Assembly: GCA_002398875.1 (NCBI GenBank)
Contig: DHCC01000033.1
Span: 60,841 to 124,840 of the forward strand
Length of the DNA stretch: 64,000 nucleotides
Source of the DNA: Bacteroidales bacterium UBA4912
GTDB taxonomy: Bacteria > Bacteroidota > Bacteroidia > Bacteroidales > Dysgonomonadaceae
Direction of reading: 5' to 3'
Positions 36,423 to 45,546 of the stretch are shown one piece after another. How positions within the stretch are numbered: position 1 is the first letter of the stretch; each line of letters opens with the position of its first letter. The notes under the pieces were generated by a model. That model did no database searches and had not been told where the DNA came from. It saw nothing but the letters and a program-made list of their open reading frames with translations. Both the position numbers and the translations under genes were made by a program.

Positions 36423-37493
36423 TTAATAAAGAGTATTGCTGAATCTTTTATAATAGTCTACTGTTTCTCTTGTTAGAATATCTAGTTGCATGTGGTTTAC
36501 TACTTTAACCGGTTTTTTGAATATCAGATATTCCAGAAGAGTCTTCATGGCATAGAACCCCTGGTATTCAGGGCCTTGCCCAATCAAGAAGTTTATTTGT
36601 CCTTTTTTAATGGCTGCTGCATTTGGTGTAGTTAGGTCCATGCATACCATCCTTACATTATCAATTTTATTATTAAACAGGTAATCTGATACAATACTTC
36701 CACGAGAGTTCATAACTACGATACCCGGTACGTTGTGATGATTTTTAAAGAAGTGAGAAAGGTGTTTTTCATTATCTTTAGTTTCAGATACAGAGAACGG
36801 TATATTAAGAATCGGGTTTGTACAGTTATTTTCCTTAAGAAAATCGTTGAATCCTCTTTTCCTCAGAATAGTAGTATTGGCACTGCTGTCCCCTGTCCTT
36901 ACAGCCTGCAGCAGCCCTATGTTAGACCCATTAGGTATAATAGATGTGATTAAACTGGCTATTAATCTGCCTACGATGTAGTGATCTGCCGAAAAATAGG
37001 CTAATGGTGAACATTCCTCAATAGTTGAGTCTACAAAGACATAAGGTATTTTTCTGTAGTTTAAAGTTTCACACAAGTTGATGGTTTCTTCTTTAAAAGT
37101 CGGGCCAATTATTAGTGCGTCCATTTCAAACTGGGAAATCTTTTTAAATATCTCTCTGCAATTGTATATATCGTATTGATTGTATGTAAAAACATGGTAT
37201 TCCACTTTTATATTTTCATACTCTTCCAAAGCATGGCGAATACCATTATGTATACTTTCCCAATATGCTCCGCTTGAGAATTGTGGTGTGGTAACTGCTA
37301 TCTTGTATCTTCGTTTTAAAGAGATTGACGACACATGCATATTTGGTTTATAATCTACCTCTTCAATAACCTTTTCAACTGCTTTACGTGCCTCGTCAGA
37401 AACATTTCCTCTATTGTGAAGTACTCTGTCAACCGTTCCGGCTGATACACCGGCCATCTTTGCGATATCTTTTATACGTATTTTTTTTACCAT
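36423..37493 (-). CDS. LacI-family transcriptional regulator
   Basis: A 356-residue DNA-binding regulator with an N-terminal LacI HTH (IKDIAKMAGVSAGTVDRVLH, about 6-25) and a hinge near residue 50-60. A periplasmic-binding-protein-like effector domain follows, beginning KIAVTTPQFSSGAYWESI, and would bind a sugar or sugar-acid inducer. It sits between PUL 2 and the plus-strand uronate operon. Four near-identical palindromic sites lie at promoters of exactly those units, three of them over -7 elements. Repression relieved by a uronate-derived metabolite is the simplest reading (inference). Its own promoter is not clear. Confidence 0.93.
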   Translation of the reverse strand: MVKKIRIKDIAKMAGVSAGTVDRVLHNRGNVSDEARKAVEKVIEEVDYKPNMHVSSISLKRRYKIAVTTPQFSSGAYWESIHNGIRHALEEYENIKVEYHVFTYNQYDIYNCREIFKKISQFEMDALIIGPTFKEETINLCETLNYRKIPYVFVDSTIEECSPLAYFSADHYIVGRLIASLITSIIPNGSNIGLLQAVRTGDSSANTTILRKRGFNDFLKENNCTNPILNIPFSVSETKDNEKHLSHFFKNHHNVPGIVVMNSRGSIVSDYLFNNKIDNVRMVCMDLTTPNAAAIKKGQINFLIGQGPEYQGFYAMKTLLEYLIFKKPVKVVNHMQLDILTRETVDYYKRFSNTLY

Positions 37494-37580
37494 CTTAAGG
37501 GCTTTAAAAATTGATCCAATTAATGTTTAACTTAAAATAGCTGAATTTGTGCCTTCAGGATGAAATTTTAAGAATTTAGT

Positions 37581-37624
37581 TTTGTCATAAATAAATTATT
37601 TGTACATTTGTGTACGTGCACAAA
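37581..37624 (+). promoter_or_regulatory. Uronate operon promoter with LacI-type operator
   Basis: TTTG (37581-37584), an 18-base spacer and TACATTTG (37603-37610) form a good Bacteroidetes promoter. The operator core TGTGTACGTGCACA is at 37609-37622, extended to TTTGTGTACGTGCACAAA at 37607-37624, so it covers the -7 end and start site. The leader to uxaC at 37732 is about 115 bases. Confidence 0.85.
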
Positions 37625-37731
37625 AATAGAGTTTCTTTTTCATTTATAAAACAAAAGTTGAATAATTTTTTAACTTCTTTATTAAGTCTATCAAGAAATC
37701 GATGTATACACTAATTTAAATATCTACCATA

Positions 37732-39141
37732 ATGAATAATTTTATCCACAACGATTTTGTACTTCAGTCGGAATCTGCCAAAAAGCTATACCATAACCAT
37801 GCAGAAAGTTTACCAATTATCGATTACCATTGCCATTTGGACCCGAAACAGATAGCTGAGAATCATCAATTCAGGAGTATTACTGAACTTTGGCTGGGAG
37901 GCGATCATTATAAATGGAGATTACTTCGGGCAAATGGTGTGGATGAAAAGTACATTACTGGTGATGCAACAGATTGGGAGAAGTTTTATAAATGGGCAGA
38001 AACTATTCCATATACTATGCGAAATCCTATGTATCACTGGACACATTTGGAATTGAAGCGTGTTTTCAATATTGATACTTTGCTGAAACCGGAAACTGCT
38101 CGAGAAGTTTATGACAAGACAAATGAGATGCTGCAGAAACCGGAGTTTTTTGCTCGAGGGTTAATGAAAAAGTTTAATGTTGAGGTTGTTTGTACTACCG
38201 ATGATCCACTGGATTCATTGGAATATCACAAACAAATAAAAGATAGTGGATTCGAAATTAAGGTTTTGCCAACATGGCGACCTGACAAGTCGATGGCTGT
38301 TGAGAATGGAGCTGCCTTCAGAAGTTATGTAAATAAGCTGAGTGAGGTGTATGGTCTTGATATTGTCAACTTTGATGATTACTATGCAGCTATATCCAAA
38401 AGACACGACTATTTTCAATCAGTTGGATGTACACTTGCAGATCACGGAATAGATAATTTCTTCTCTGAGTCGTACTCTGATGATGAGATATCTGAGATTT
38501 TTAATAAGGTTTACATTAAGAAAGAGGATCTGACAGATAATGAGATACTGAAATTTAAATCTAAAATGCTTCATGAGAATGCGTTACTTAACCACTCGAA
38601 GGGATGGGTACAGCAGTTCCATTATGGTGCAATAAGGAATAATAACAGCCGGATGTTCAATGCTATTGGTGCTGATGCCGGTTATGACTCTATAAATGAT
38701 GTTTGTAATGTTGCTCGTTCAATGTCTCGCTTTTTTGATTCGCTCGAAAGCAAAAATAAATTGGCAAAATCAATAATATATAATCTAAATCCAAGAGACA
38801 ACTATTTGATAGCTTCAATGATAGCCAATTTTCAGGATGGGTCTGTTCCCGGTAAAATTCAATTTGGGTCTGGATGGTGGTTCTTGGATCAGAAAGATGG
38901 TATGGAAGATCAGATGAATATACTTTCATCACAAGGTTTATTAAGTAGATTTGTAGGTATGCTAACTGACTCACGCAGCTTTGTATCCTATCCCCGACAT
39001 GAGTACTTCCGCAGAATTCTTTGTAATCTGATAGGGAATGATTTGGAAAACGGACTATTACCTTCAACAGAAATTGATTTCCTTGGACAAATGGTGGAGA
39101 ATATATGTTATTATAATGCTAAAGAGTATTTTAATTTCTAA
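37732..39141 (+). CDS. uxaC: Uronate isomerase, copy 2
   Basis: Same reaction and family as the gene at 19843, 469 residues, with all landmark blocks conserved (DYHCHLDP with metal-binding His pair, TTDDPLDSLEYH, VLPTWRPDKSM, QFHYGAIRNNN, TDSRSFVSYPRHEYFRR). The two copies are colinear along their whole length, so they are paralogs; divergence is spread evenly and suggests an old duplication. This copy heads the LacI-operator-controlled operon with the SDR mannonate oxidoreductase, which suggests a main role on glucuronate (inference). It is cytoplasmic, with no signal peptide. Confidence 0.96.
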   Translation: MNNFIHNDFVLQSESAKKLYHNHAESLPIIDYHCHLDPKQIAENHQFRSITELWLGGDHYKWRLLRANGVDEKYITGDATDWEKFYKWAETIPYTMRNPMYHWTHLELKRVFNIDTLLKPETAREVYDKTNEMLQKPEFFARGLMKKFNVEVVCTTDDPLDSLEYHKQIKDSGFEIKVLPTWRPDKSMAVENGAAFRSYVNKLSEVYGLDIVNFDDYYAAISKRHDYFQSVGCTLADHGIDNFFSESYSDDEISEIFNKVYIKKEDLTDNEILKFKSKMLHENALLNHSKGWVQQFHYGAIRNNNSRMFNAIGADAGYDSINDVCNVARSMSRFFDSLESKNKLAKSIIYNLNPRDNYLIASMIANFQDGSVPGKIQFGSGWWFLDQKDGMEDQMNILSSQGLLSRFVGMLTDSRSFVSYPRHEYFRRILCNLIGNDLENGLLPSTEIDFLGQMVENICYYNAKEYFNF

Positions 39142-39232
39142 TTAACACTACAGACATAAAAAACGGATGATTTCTTTAGCTTATGAATTATTGACTGATA
39201 TAAATTTGTAAAAAAACTTAAATTATATAACT

Positions 39233-40045
39233 ATGTACGATTTTTTTAATATTAAAGACAAGGTAATTGTAATAACAGGTGGTACAGGCGTCTTAGGTAC
39301 GTCAATGGTAGAATATTTAGCAGCTCATGGAGCCAAAGTTGCTGTGCTTGCCAGAAACAAGGAAAAAGGGGATGCCCTTATAGAAAAAGTTAAATCAGAA
39401 GGGGGAGAGGCGATGTTTCTTCAGACAGATGTTACTGATGAAGCTGTATTGAAACAGAATGCTAAAGATATTGTTGATAAATACGGTAAAATAGATGTAT
39501 TAATAAATGGTGCAGGTGGAAATATGCCTGGAGCAACAATTGGTCCGAACAACACTATTTTTGATCTGAAATCGGATGATTTCCGTAAAGTGGTAGATCT
39601 TAACCTTATGGGCACAGTAATTCCTTCTATTGTATTTGCAGAATATATGGTTAAAGCAAAAAAAGGTAATATTGTTAATATCTCTTCCGCTTCTGCACTA
39701 CGCCCTCTCACTCGTGTTGCCGGGTATGGAGCAGCTAAAGCTGCTGTAACTAACTTTACAAAATATATGGCTGGAGAGCTGGCTACCAAATTTGGAGAAG
39801 ATTTTCGTGTGAATGCTCTTTGTCCAGGTTTTTTTATTACTGAACAAAACAGGACACTACTTACAAATGCCGATGGCTCATATACCGATCGTGGAAACAC
39901 TATTATAGCTCATACACCTTTCCGACGTTTTGGTGATCCGGAAGATCTTTTGGGCACTCTGCACTATTTGGTGAGTGATGCTTCGAAATTTGTTACGGGC
40001 ACCGTTGCAATAGTTGATGGAGGATTTGATGCTTTCAGTATTTAA
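39233..40045 (+). CDS. uxuB: SDR-family D-mannonate oxidoreductase (fructuronate reductase)
   Basis: Predicted to reduce D-fructuronate to D-mannonate with NAD(P)H. The 270-residue classical short-chain dehydrogenase has the cofactor motif TGGTGVLG (about 15-22), the NGAGG motif and the catalytic Ser with YxxxK (SSASALRPLTRVAGYGAAK). The extended INGAGGNMPGATIG region resembles the SDR-type UxuB/YjmF family rather than the long-chain E. coli UxuB. It lies 91 bp after uxaC, whose product is its substrate. KduD-type 5-dehydrogenase is the main alternative. Confidence 0.82.
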   Translation: MYDFFNIKDKVIVITGGTGVLGTSMVEYLAAHGAKVAVLARNKEKGDALIEKVKSEGGEAMFLQTDVTDEAVLKQNAKDIVDKYGKIDVLINGAGGNMPGATIGPNNTIFDLKSDDFRKVVDLNLMGTVIPSIVFAEYMVKAKKGNIVNISSASALRPLTRVAGYGAAKAAVTNFTKYMAGELATKFGEDFRVNALCPGFFITEQNRTLLTNADGSYTDRGNTIIAHTPFRRFGDPEDLLGTLHYLVSDASKFVTGTVAIVDGGFDAFSI

Positions 40046-40149
40046 TCGGTTTCCAAAGATAATACTTCGGTGTAAAACAGAATTATTAAATCTGCGTTTT
40101 ATATTTAAAAACAAAGAAATCAGTAATCTAATCTACAAATAAACAAAAT

Positions 40150-41229
40150 ATGTCTCTTGAACTAAGAAAAGAATTTAAATATTCGATGGTTGTTCCCACA
40201 AGTATTGGGATTAGAATAACACCCGTGAACAGTCTGCCTGTGCAGAGTACTAATATGTTTCAGATGCAGGCAACCAGTGCTGAAACAAATGTTGCAAGCA
40301 TTTCGTCTTACCTGGGTCTTCCCGTAAAGGTGTTGACTAATTTTGTAAAGGGTAGCCCTATAGCTGCTTTTATCAAGGCTGACTTGCGTGCCAGAAACAT
40401 GGAATACGAGGGTCCGGAAATACCTCAGGGAGACCCTTGGGGCTATCGTCATCAGTTTAATATTGCCGACAGTGGCTTTGGGTTAAGAGGACCACGTGTT
40501 CATAATGATCGCGCAGGTGAAGTAGGGAGAGTATTAAATATAAAGGATTTTGATCTGGAACGAATATTTGTAAAAGAGGGAGTGCAGATTATGCATCTCT
40601 CAGGCTTGATTGCAGCATTATCTCCGGATACAAGTAATTTCTGTCTTGAGATAGCACGATTTGCTAAGAAACATGGTACACTTATTTCGTTCGATCTAAA
40701 CCATAGAGCTACATTCTGGAAAGGCAGAGAGGATGAGCTAAGAGAAGCTTTCACTGAAATTGCTTCGCTTTCAGATATTCTTATAGGTAACGAAGAGGAT
40801 TATCAGCTTTGTCTTGGAATAGAAGGACCTGAAGCAGGTGGTGAGAATATTGAGGATACAATTGGTGCATTTAAAGGGATGATTCTTAATGCACAAAGGG
40901 CTTTCCCAAATGTTTCTGTTTTTGCTAACACACTGCGTGAAGTTATTAGTGCTAACGAACATCTGTGGGGTGCTATTGTTTATGAAAATAATACATGGCA
41001 CGAAGCTCCCTTGCGCACAATAAATGTTATGGACCGCATTGGTGGAGGCGATGGATTTGTGGGGGGATTGCTGTATAGCATACTCAAAGGTATGGAGCCA
41101 AGTAAGTGGGTTCAGTTTGCATGGGCGAGTGGTGCTTTGGCTACTACTTTCCTTACCGACTATGCTCAACCAGCTGATGAGGATGTTATATGGAGTATAT
41201 GGGAAGGTAATGCCAGAGTAAAAAGATAG
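40150..41229 (+). CDS. PfkB-family sugar-acid kinase (KDG kinase-like; gluconate kinase possible)
   Basis: A ribokinase/PfkB-fold kinase of 359 residues. FDLNHRATFW (181-190) and GNEEDY (213-218) match the KDG-kinase branch, and DRIGGGDGF (295-303) is the ATP/anion-hole motif with catalytic Asp301. The N-terminus is atypical: the usual GExMxRL start is replaced by SIGIRITPVN. The substrate is therefore open. 2-keto-3-deoxygluconate is the family default, but the genes after it (6-phosphogluconate dehydrogenase, hydroxyacid epimerase) would make sense if it phosphorylates gluconate. It is 104 bp after the SDR gene and 15 bp before gnd. Confidence 0.8.
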   Translation: MSLELRKEFKYSMVVPTSIGIRITPVNSLPVQSTNMFQMQATSAETNVASISSYLGLPVKVLTNFVKGSPIAAFIKADLRARNMEYEGPEIPQGDPWGYRHQFNIADSGFGLRGPRVHNDRAGEVGRVLNIKDFDLERIFVKEGVQIMHLSGLIAALSPDTSNFCLEIARFAKKHGTLISFDLNHRATFWKGREDELREAFTEIASLSDILIGNEEDYQLCLGIEGPEAGGENIEDTIGAFKGMILNAQRAFPNVSVFANTLREVISANEHLWGAIVYENNTWHEAPLRTINVMDRIGGGDGFVGGLLYSILKGMEPSKWVQFAWASGALATTFLTDYAQPADEDVIWSIWEGNARVKR

Positions 41230-41244
41230 TAATTTTAATATATT

Positions 41245-42699
41245 ATGAAAAAGAAAGCAGATATTGGTTTGATTGGGTTGGCTGTAATGGGCGAAAACCT
41301 GGTTCTTAATATGGAAAGTAAGGGTTATACAGTAGCTGTGTTTAACCGTACAGTTGATAAAGTTGATGCATTTGTAAATGGTCGCGGTAATGGTAAAAAC
41401 TTTATTGGTGCTCATACACTCGAAGAGTTTGTCTCCTCAATAGAGAGACCAAGAAAAGTTATGATGCTTGTTAAAGCAGGCAAGCCTGTGGATGATTTTA
41501 TAGAGAAACTCATCCCTTTGTTGCAGCCCGGAGATATTATTATTGATGGTGGAAACAGTCACTTTCCCGATACGATGCGCAGAACAGAGTATGTTGAAAG
41601 CAAGGGTCTTTTATATATAGGAACAGGTGTCTCAGGTGGTGAAGAAGGAGCACTTAAAGGTCCTTCACTCATGCCTGGCGGTTCTCCTGAAGCATGGCCG
41701 CATGTGAAAGAGATTTTCCAATCTGTTGCTGCTAAAGTAGATGGTGGTGTTCCCTGCTGTGATTGGGTAGGCGAAAATGGTGCAGGTCACTTTGTAAAAA
41801 TGGTCCATAATGGGATTGAGTACGGTGATATGCAGATAATCAATGAGGCTTATCATCTGATGAAAGACCTTCTTGGTATGGATGCTTTCGAACAGCATGA
41901 AGTTTTCAAAAAATGGAATAAGGGTGTATTAGACTCTTACCTGATTGAAATCACCAGAGATATTTTAGCATTTAAAGATGAAGATGGTTCTCCCCTGGTA
42001 GAAAAAATACTGGATACCGCAGGGCAAAAAGGAACCGGAAAATGGACAGCTGTAACAGCACTTGATCTTGGTATACCACTTACTCTGATTGGTGAATCGG
42101 TATTCTCACGTTGTCTGTCGGCTCAGAAAGATTTGAGAGTTAAGGCTTCAAAGGTTCTAACAGGAAAGAAACCTGATTTTAAAGGAGATAAAGAGCAATT
42201 TATTAATGATCTGGAGAATGCTATCTATGGTGCTAAGATAATTTCTTATGCTCAAGGATACGACCTCATGATGGAGGCTGCAAAAGAGTACAAATGGAAT
42301 CTCAACTACGGGGGTATTGCTCTCATGTGGAGAGGTGGATGTATAATTCGCTCTCGCTTCCTGGGAGATATTAAAAATGCATTCGATAATAACCCTAAGT
42401 TGGAGAATTTACTTCTCGATCCATTTTTCAAGAACGCTGTTCAGTCTGCTGAAGAGAGCTGGCGCAGAGTATGTGCTACGGCAATTATGAATGGAATTCC
42501 GGTGCCGGCAATCACTTCAGCATTAGGATACTATGATGGTTTCAGCAGCGAGCGACTACCGGCAAACCTTCTACAAGCACAGCGAGACTATTTCGGAGCT
42601 CATCAATATGAACGGCTTGATACTCCCCGTGGGGAGTTTTTCCACACTGACTGGACCGGTCGCGGTGGAAGTACTGCTTCGAGCACTTATGATGTTTAA
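41245..42699 (+). CDS. gnd: 6-phosphogluconate dehydrogenase, decarboxylating
   Basis: Oxidises 6-phosphogluconate to ribulose-5-phosphate and CO2 with NAD(P)+. The 484-residue long form has the Rossmann start GLAVMGENLVLNM, SGGEEGALKGPSLMPGG, the catalytic Lys/Asn block FVKMVHNGIEYGDMQ, GTGKWTAV and the C-terminal NLLQAQRDYFGAH with a GRGGSTASSTYDV tail. It is tightly placed (15 bp and 14 bp gaps) between a PfkB kinase and a LarA-family epimerase within a uronate operon. That context is unexpected for a housekeeping pentose-phosphate enzyme and points to a catabolic role. Confidence 0.95.
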   Translation: MKKKADIGLIGLAVMGENLVLNMESKGYTVAVFNRTVDKVDAFVNGRGNGKNFIGAHTLEEFVSSIERPRKVMMLVKAGKPVDDFIEKLIPLLQPGDIIIDGGNSHFPDTMRRTEYVESKGLLYIGTGVSGGEEGALKGPSLMPGGSPEAWPHVKEIFQSVAAKVDGGVPCCDWVGENGAGHFVKMVHNGIEYGDMQIINEAYHLMKDLLGMDAFEQHEVFKKWNKGVLDSYLIEITRDILAFKDEDGSPLVEKILDTAGQKGTGKWTAVTALDLGIPLTLIGESVFSRCLSAQKDLRVKASKVLTGKKPDFKGDKEQFINDLENAIYGAKIISYAQGYDLMMEAAKEYKWNLNYGGIALMWRGGCIIRSRFLGDIKNAFDNNPKLENLLLDPFFKNAVQSAEESWRRVCATAIMNGIPVPAITSALGYYDGFSSERLPANLLQAQRDYFGAHQYERLDTPRGEFFHTDWTGRGGSTASSTYDV

Positions 42700-42713
42700 A
42701 ATCAATCTGTAAA

Positions 42714-43997
42714 ATGATTTATTATGAAAATGGCTCCCCTCAAACTAGTTTGTCGAGAGACGATCTAAAGAAAGGGTTAAATGAGGCCTTAGACAAATTG
42801 GGAGAACGGCATAAAATTCTTGCCGTTCCACCCGATTATACTCGCTTGCCAAGTAAAGCAGGTGAACTGACAGAGATTACTTGGGAATATTATGGTGAAA
42901 AGTTGACAGATATTCTTCCGGCTTTAGGTACCCACACTCCAATGACTGACGCTCAGATCAGTCACATGTTTGGCAACACTCCCAGGGGACTGTTCAGAGA
43001 TCACGACTGGAGAAATGATGTTTTGACTCTTGGTGAAGTTCCTGCCGACTATATAAGAGAAATATCCGAGGGTAAAGTGGATTTTACCTGGCCTGCACAG
43101 GTAAATAAACTTTTAGTTGAAGGCGGGTTTGATTTGATACTTTCTATTGGGCAGGTTGTGCCTCACGAAGTTGTAGGAATGGCCAATTACAATAAAAACA
43201 TTCTGGTTGGAACAGGTGGTAGTGAAGGTATTAACAAAAGTCATTACATTGGTGCTGTTTATGGCATGGAACGTATGATGGGCCGGGCAGATACACCTGT
43301 TCGTCGTGTATTTAATTATGCTACTGAAAAATATCTTAGCCAAATACCGATCGTTTATGTCTTAACTGTTGTAGGGGTAAATGAGGAAGGAATTGAACAG
43401 ACTTATGGGTTGTTTGTAGGTGATGATCTTGAAGTGTTTGATCGTGCATCTAAGTTGTCATTGGATGTTAACTTTGTCATGGTTGAGAAACCATTAAAAA
43501 AGGTTGTAGTATGGCTTGATCCTAAAGAGTTTAAAAGTACTTGGCTTGGGAATAAATCCATATACCGTACAAGAATGGCAATAGCTGATGATGGTGAATT
43601 AATTGTAATTGCACCTGCACTTAAAGAATTTGGAGAAGATAAGGAAATCGACAGGTTGATACGAAAATATGGATATTTTGGAACTCCCAATACTTTAAAA
43701 GCTGTATCAGAAAATCAGGAGCTTAGAGATAATCTTAGTGCTGCTGCACATTTAATCCATGGATCGTCAGAAGGTAGATTCTCCATAACATATTATCCGG
43801 GAAAGGGTTCGGAAAATCTTACCCGAGAAGAGATTGAAAGTGTAGGCTTTGGTTGGGGTGATTTTGATGAAGCAATGAAAAAATATAATCTTCCTAAGCT
43901 AAAAGAAGGGTTTAATATCCTGCCAGACGGAGAGGAGATCTATTATATCTCAAGTCCTGCTTTGGGCTTGTGGGCATACAAAGATCGGTTTGAATAA
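42714..43997 (+). CDS. LarA-family nickel-pincer hydroxyacid racemase/epimerase, possible mannonate/gluconate 2-epimerase
   Basis: The 427-residue protein matches the LarA superfamily. DYTR (41-44) corresponds to the lactate racemase DHTR motif and GTHTPMT carries the next conserved His (74). His151, Lys161 and His177 have the same spacing as the residues that hold the nickel-pincer cofactor and do the proton transfer in LarA (174, 184 and 200). Family members epimerise alpha-hydroxy acids at C2, and a D-gluconate 2-epimerase branch has been described. Next to mannonate oxidoreductase, a sugar-acid kinase and gnd, C2-epimerisation of mannonate to gluconate is the attractive reading (inference). 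The larB/C/E cofactor genes are not in the window. Confidence 0.85.
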   Translation: MIYYENGSPQTSLSRDDLKKGLNEALDKLGERHKILAVPPDYTRLPSKAGELTEITWEYYGEKLTDILPALGTHTPMTDAQISHMFGNTPRGLFRDHDWRNDVLTLGEVPADYIREISEGKVDFTWPAQVNKLLVEGGFDLILSIGQVVPHEVVGMANYNKNILVGTGGSEGINKSHYIGAVYGMERMMGRADTPVRRVFNYATEKYLSQIPIVYVLTVVGVNEEGIEQTYGLFVGDDLEVFDRASKLSLDVNFVMVEKPLKKVVVWLDPKEFKSTWLGNKSIYRTRMAIADDGELIVIAPALKEFGEDKEIDRLIRKYGYFGTPNTLKAVSENQELRDNLSAAAHLIHGSSEGRFSITYYPGKGSENLTREEIESVGFGWGDFDEAMKKYNLPKLKEGFNILPDGEEIYYISSPALGLWAYKDRFE

Positions 43998-44067
43998 AAA
44001 TAAACAGAGACTTTGAATACTGCTACATGAATTACTGGACTGAAAAGTAATAACTAAAATAATTATC

Positions 44068-45489
44068 ATGACAACAAGAAGAGAATTTATTAAAAGTGCT
44101 GCATTTGCTTCTGCCGGACTTGCAGTAGGAGGTTTATCAACTAAAACCAACGCGGCAAGTTACAGTAGGATAGTTGGTTCCAATAAAAAAGTGAACCTTG
44201 CACATATTGGAATTGGAAACAGAGGATGGGAAATCATGAATGATTTTGATAAAACCGGCCTTGCTAATGTCGTTGCATTGTGTGATGTAGACCTGGGTGC
44301 TGAACATACAAAGAAAGCATTGGCGAAATTTCCCAATGCGAAAAGATTTAAAGACTTCAGGGAAATGTTTGATAAGATGGGTAACGAAATAGAAGCTGTT
44401 GCAATTGCAACACCTGATTTTGCCCATTTTCCAGCAGTAATGATGTCGATGGCTGAAGGAAAACATGTGTATGTGGAGAAGCCACTAAGCAGAACATTTC
44501 ATGAAACAGAATTATTAATCCAAGCTGCTAAGAAATATCCAAAAGTAGTTACTCAGATGGGTAATCAGGGACATTCAGAGGCTAACTTCTTTCAGTTTAA
44601 AGCATGGAAAGAAGCCGGAATCATTAAAGATGTAACTGCCATTACAGCACACATGAATAATGCAAGAAGATGGCACGGATGGGATACTGATATCAAAAAA
44701 TTTCCTGATGCTGAACCAATACCTGAAACATTAGACTGGGATACTTGGTTGATGGCACGTGATTATCACGATTATAACAAGGATTTCCATTATGGTCAGT
44801 GGCGTTGCTGGTACGATTTTGGTATGGGTGCCCTTGGCGATTGGGGTGCACATATTATAGATACTGCACACAGATTTCTTGATCTTGGATTACCTGAAGA
44901 GGTGACGCCATTGAAGCTTAGCGGTCATAACGATTTCTTCTTTCCAATGTCGAGCACTATAGAGTTTAAATTCCCCAAACGTGGAAATATGCCACCGGTA
45001 GTTATCACATGGTACGATGGTGTTGACAATATACCAACTGTTCCTGAAGGTTACGGGGTATCGGAGCTTGATCCAAACATTCCGAGTGTTGGCGGAGGTC
45101 AGATACAACCGGCTAAATTGAATCCGGGTAAAGAGATATATAGTAAAGAGTTGACATTTAAAGGCGGTTCACATGGTAGCACTTTAAGTATTATTCCAGA
45201 AGAAAAAGCTAAGGATATGGAAAAAAATCTGCCGGAAGTACCAAAAAGTCCTTCTAATCATTTTGCTAATTTCCTTCTGGCTTGTCAGGGTAAAGAAGAA
45301 TCAAGATCACCTTTTGAAATATCCGGTCCGCTGAGTCAGGTGTTTTGCATGGGTGTAGCAGCTCAGAGATTAAACAGGAAAATTGTTTTCGATCGTGAAA
45401 CTAAGCGCGTTACAAATGATGCATTTGCAGATGCTTTCCTTACTGGAGAGCCACCAAGAAAAGGCTGGGAGGATTTTTATAAAATATGA
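44068..45489 (+). CDS. Gfo/Idh/MocA-family oxidoreductase with Tat signal
   Basis: A 473-residue NAD(P)-dependent oxidoreductase with a twin-arginine leader (TTRREFIKSAAFASAG). The Rossmann motif is IGIGNRGWE and the catalytic-site motif VEKPLSRTFHE. The C-terminal half has GMGALGDWGAHIIDTAHRF, typical of the large exported Gfo/Idh subgroup of Bacteroidota and Planctomycetota. It sits 70 bp after the LarA-like gene and 57 bp before a double-DUF1080 gene. Exported members of this family paired with DUF1080 proteins have been linked to 3-keto-glycoside formation and cleavage. The substrate is unknown. Confidence 0.85.
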   Translation: MTTRREFIKSAAFASAGLAVGGLSTKTNAASYSRIVGSNKKVNLAHIGIGNRGWEIMNDFDKTGLANVVALCDVDLGAEHTKKALAKFPNAKRFKDFREMFDKMGNEIEAVAIATPDFAHFPAVMMSMAEGKHVYVEKPLSRTFHETELLIQAAKKYPKVVTQMGNQGHSEANFFQFKAWKEAGIIKDVTAITAHMNNARRWHGWDTDIKKFPDAEPIPETLDWDTWLMARDYHDYNKDFHYGQWRCWYDFGMGALGDWGAHIIDTAHRFLDLGLPEEVTPLKLSGHNDFFFPMSSTIEFKFPKRGNMPPVVITWYDGVDNIPTVPEGYGVSELDPNIPSVGGGQIQPAKLNPGKEIYSKELTFKGGSHGSTLSIIPEEKAKDMEKNLPEVPKSPSNHFANFLLACQGKEESRSPFEISGPLSQVFCMGVAAQRLNRKIVFDRETKRVTNDAFADAFLTGEPPRKGWEDFYKI

Positions 45490-45546
45490 TTCATATAAAA
45501 TCAGAATAACAAAGAATAGTACTAATAATTAAATCAAAAAAAAGTA

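Noticed and set aside
39421..39900. Minus-strand open frame of 159 codons opposite the SDR gene
   Set aside because: A shadow of the well-supported SDR frame; no family features.
40771..41415. Long minus-strand open frame (214 codons) opposite the kinase and gnd genes
   Set aside because: It lies antisense to two clear genes, and its sequence has no recognisable domain or signal.
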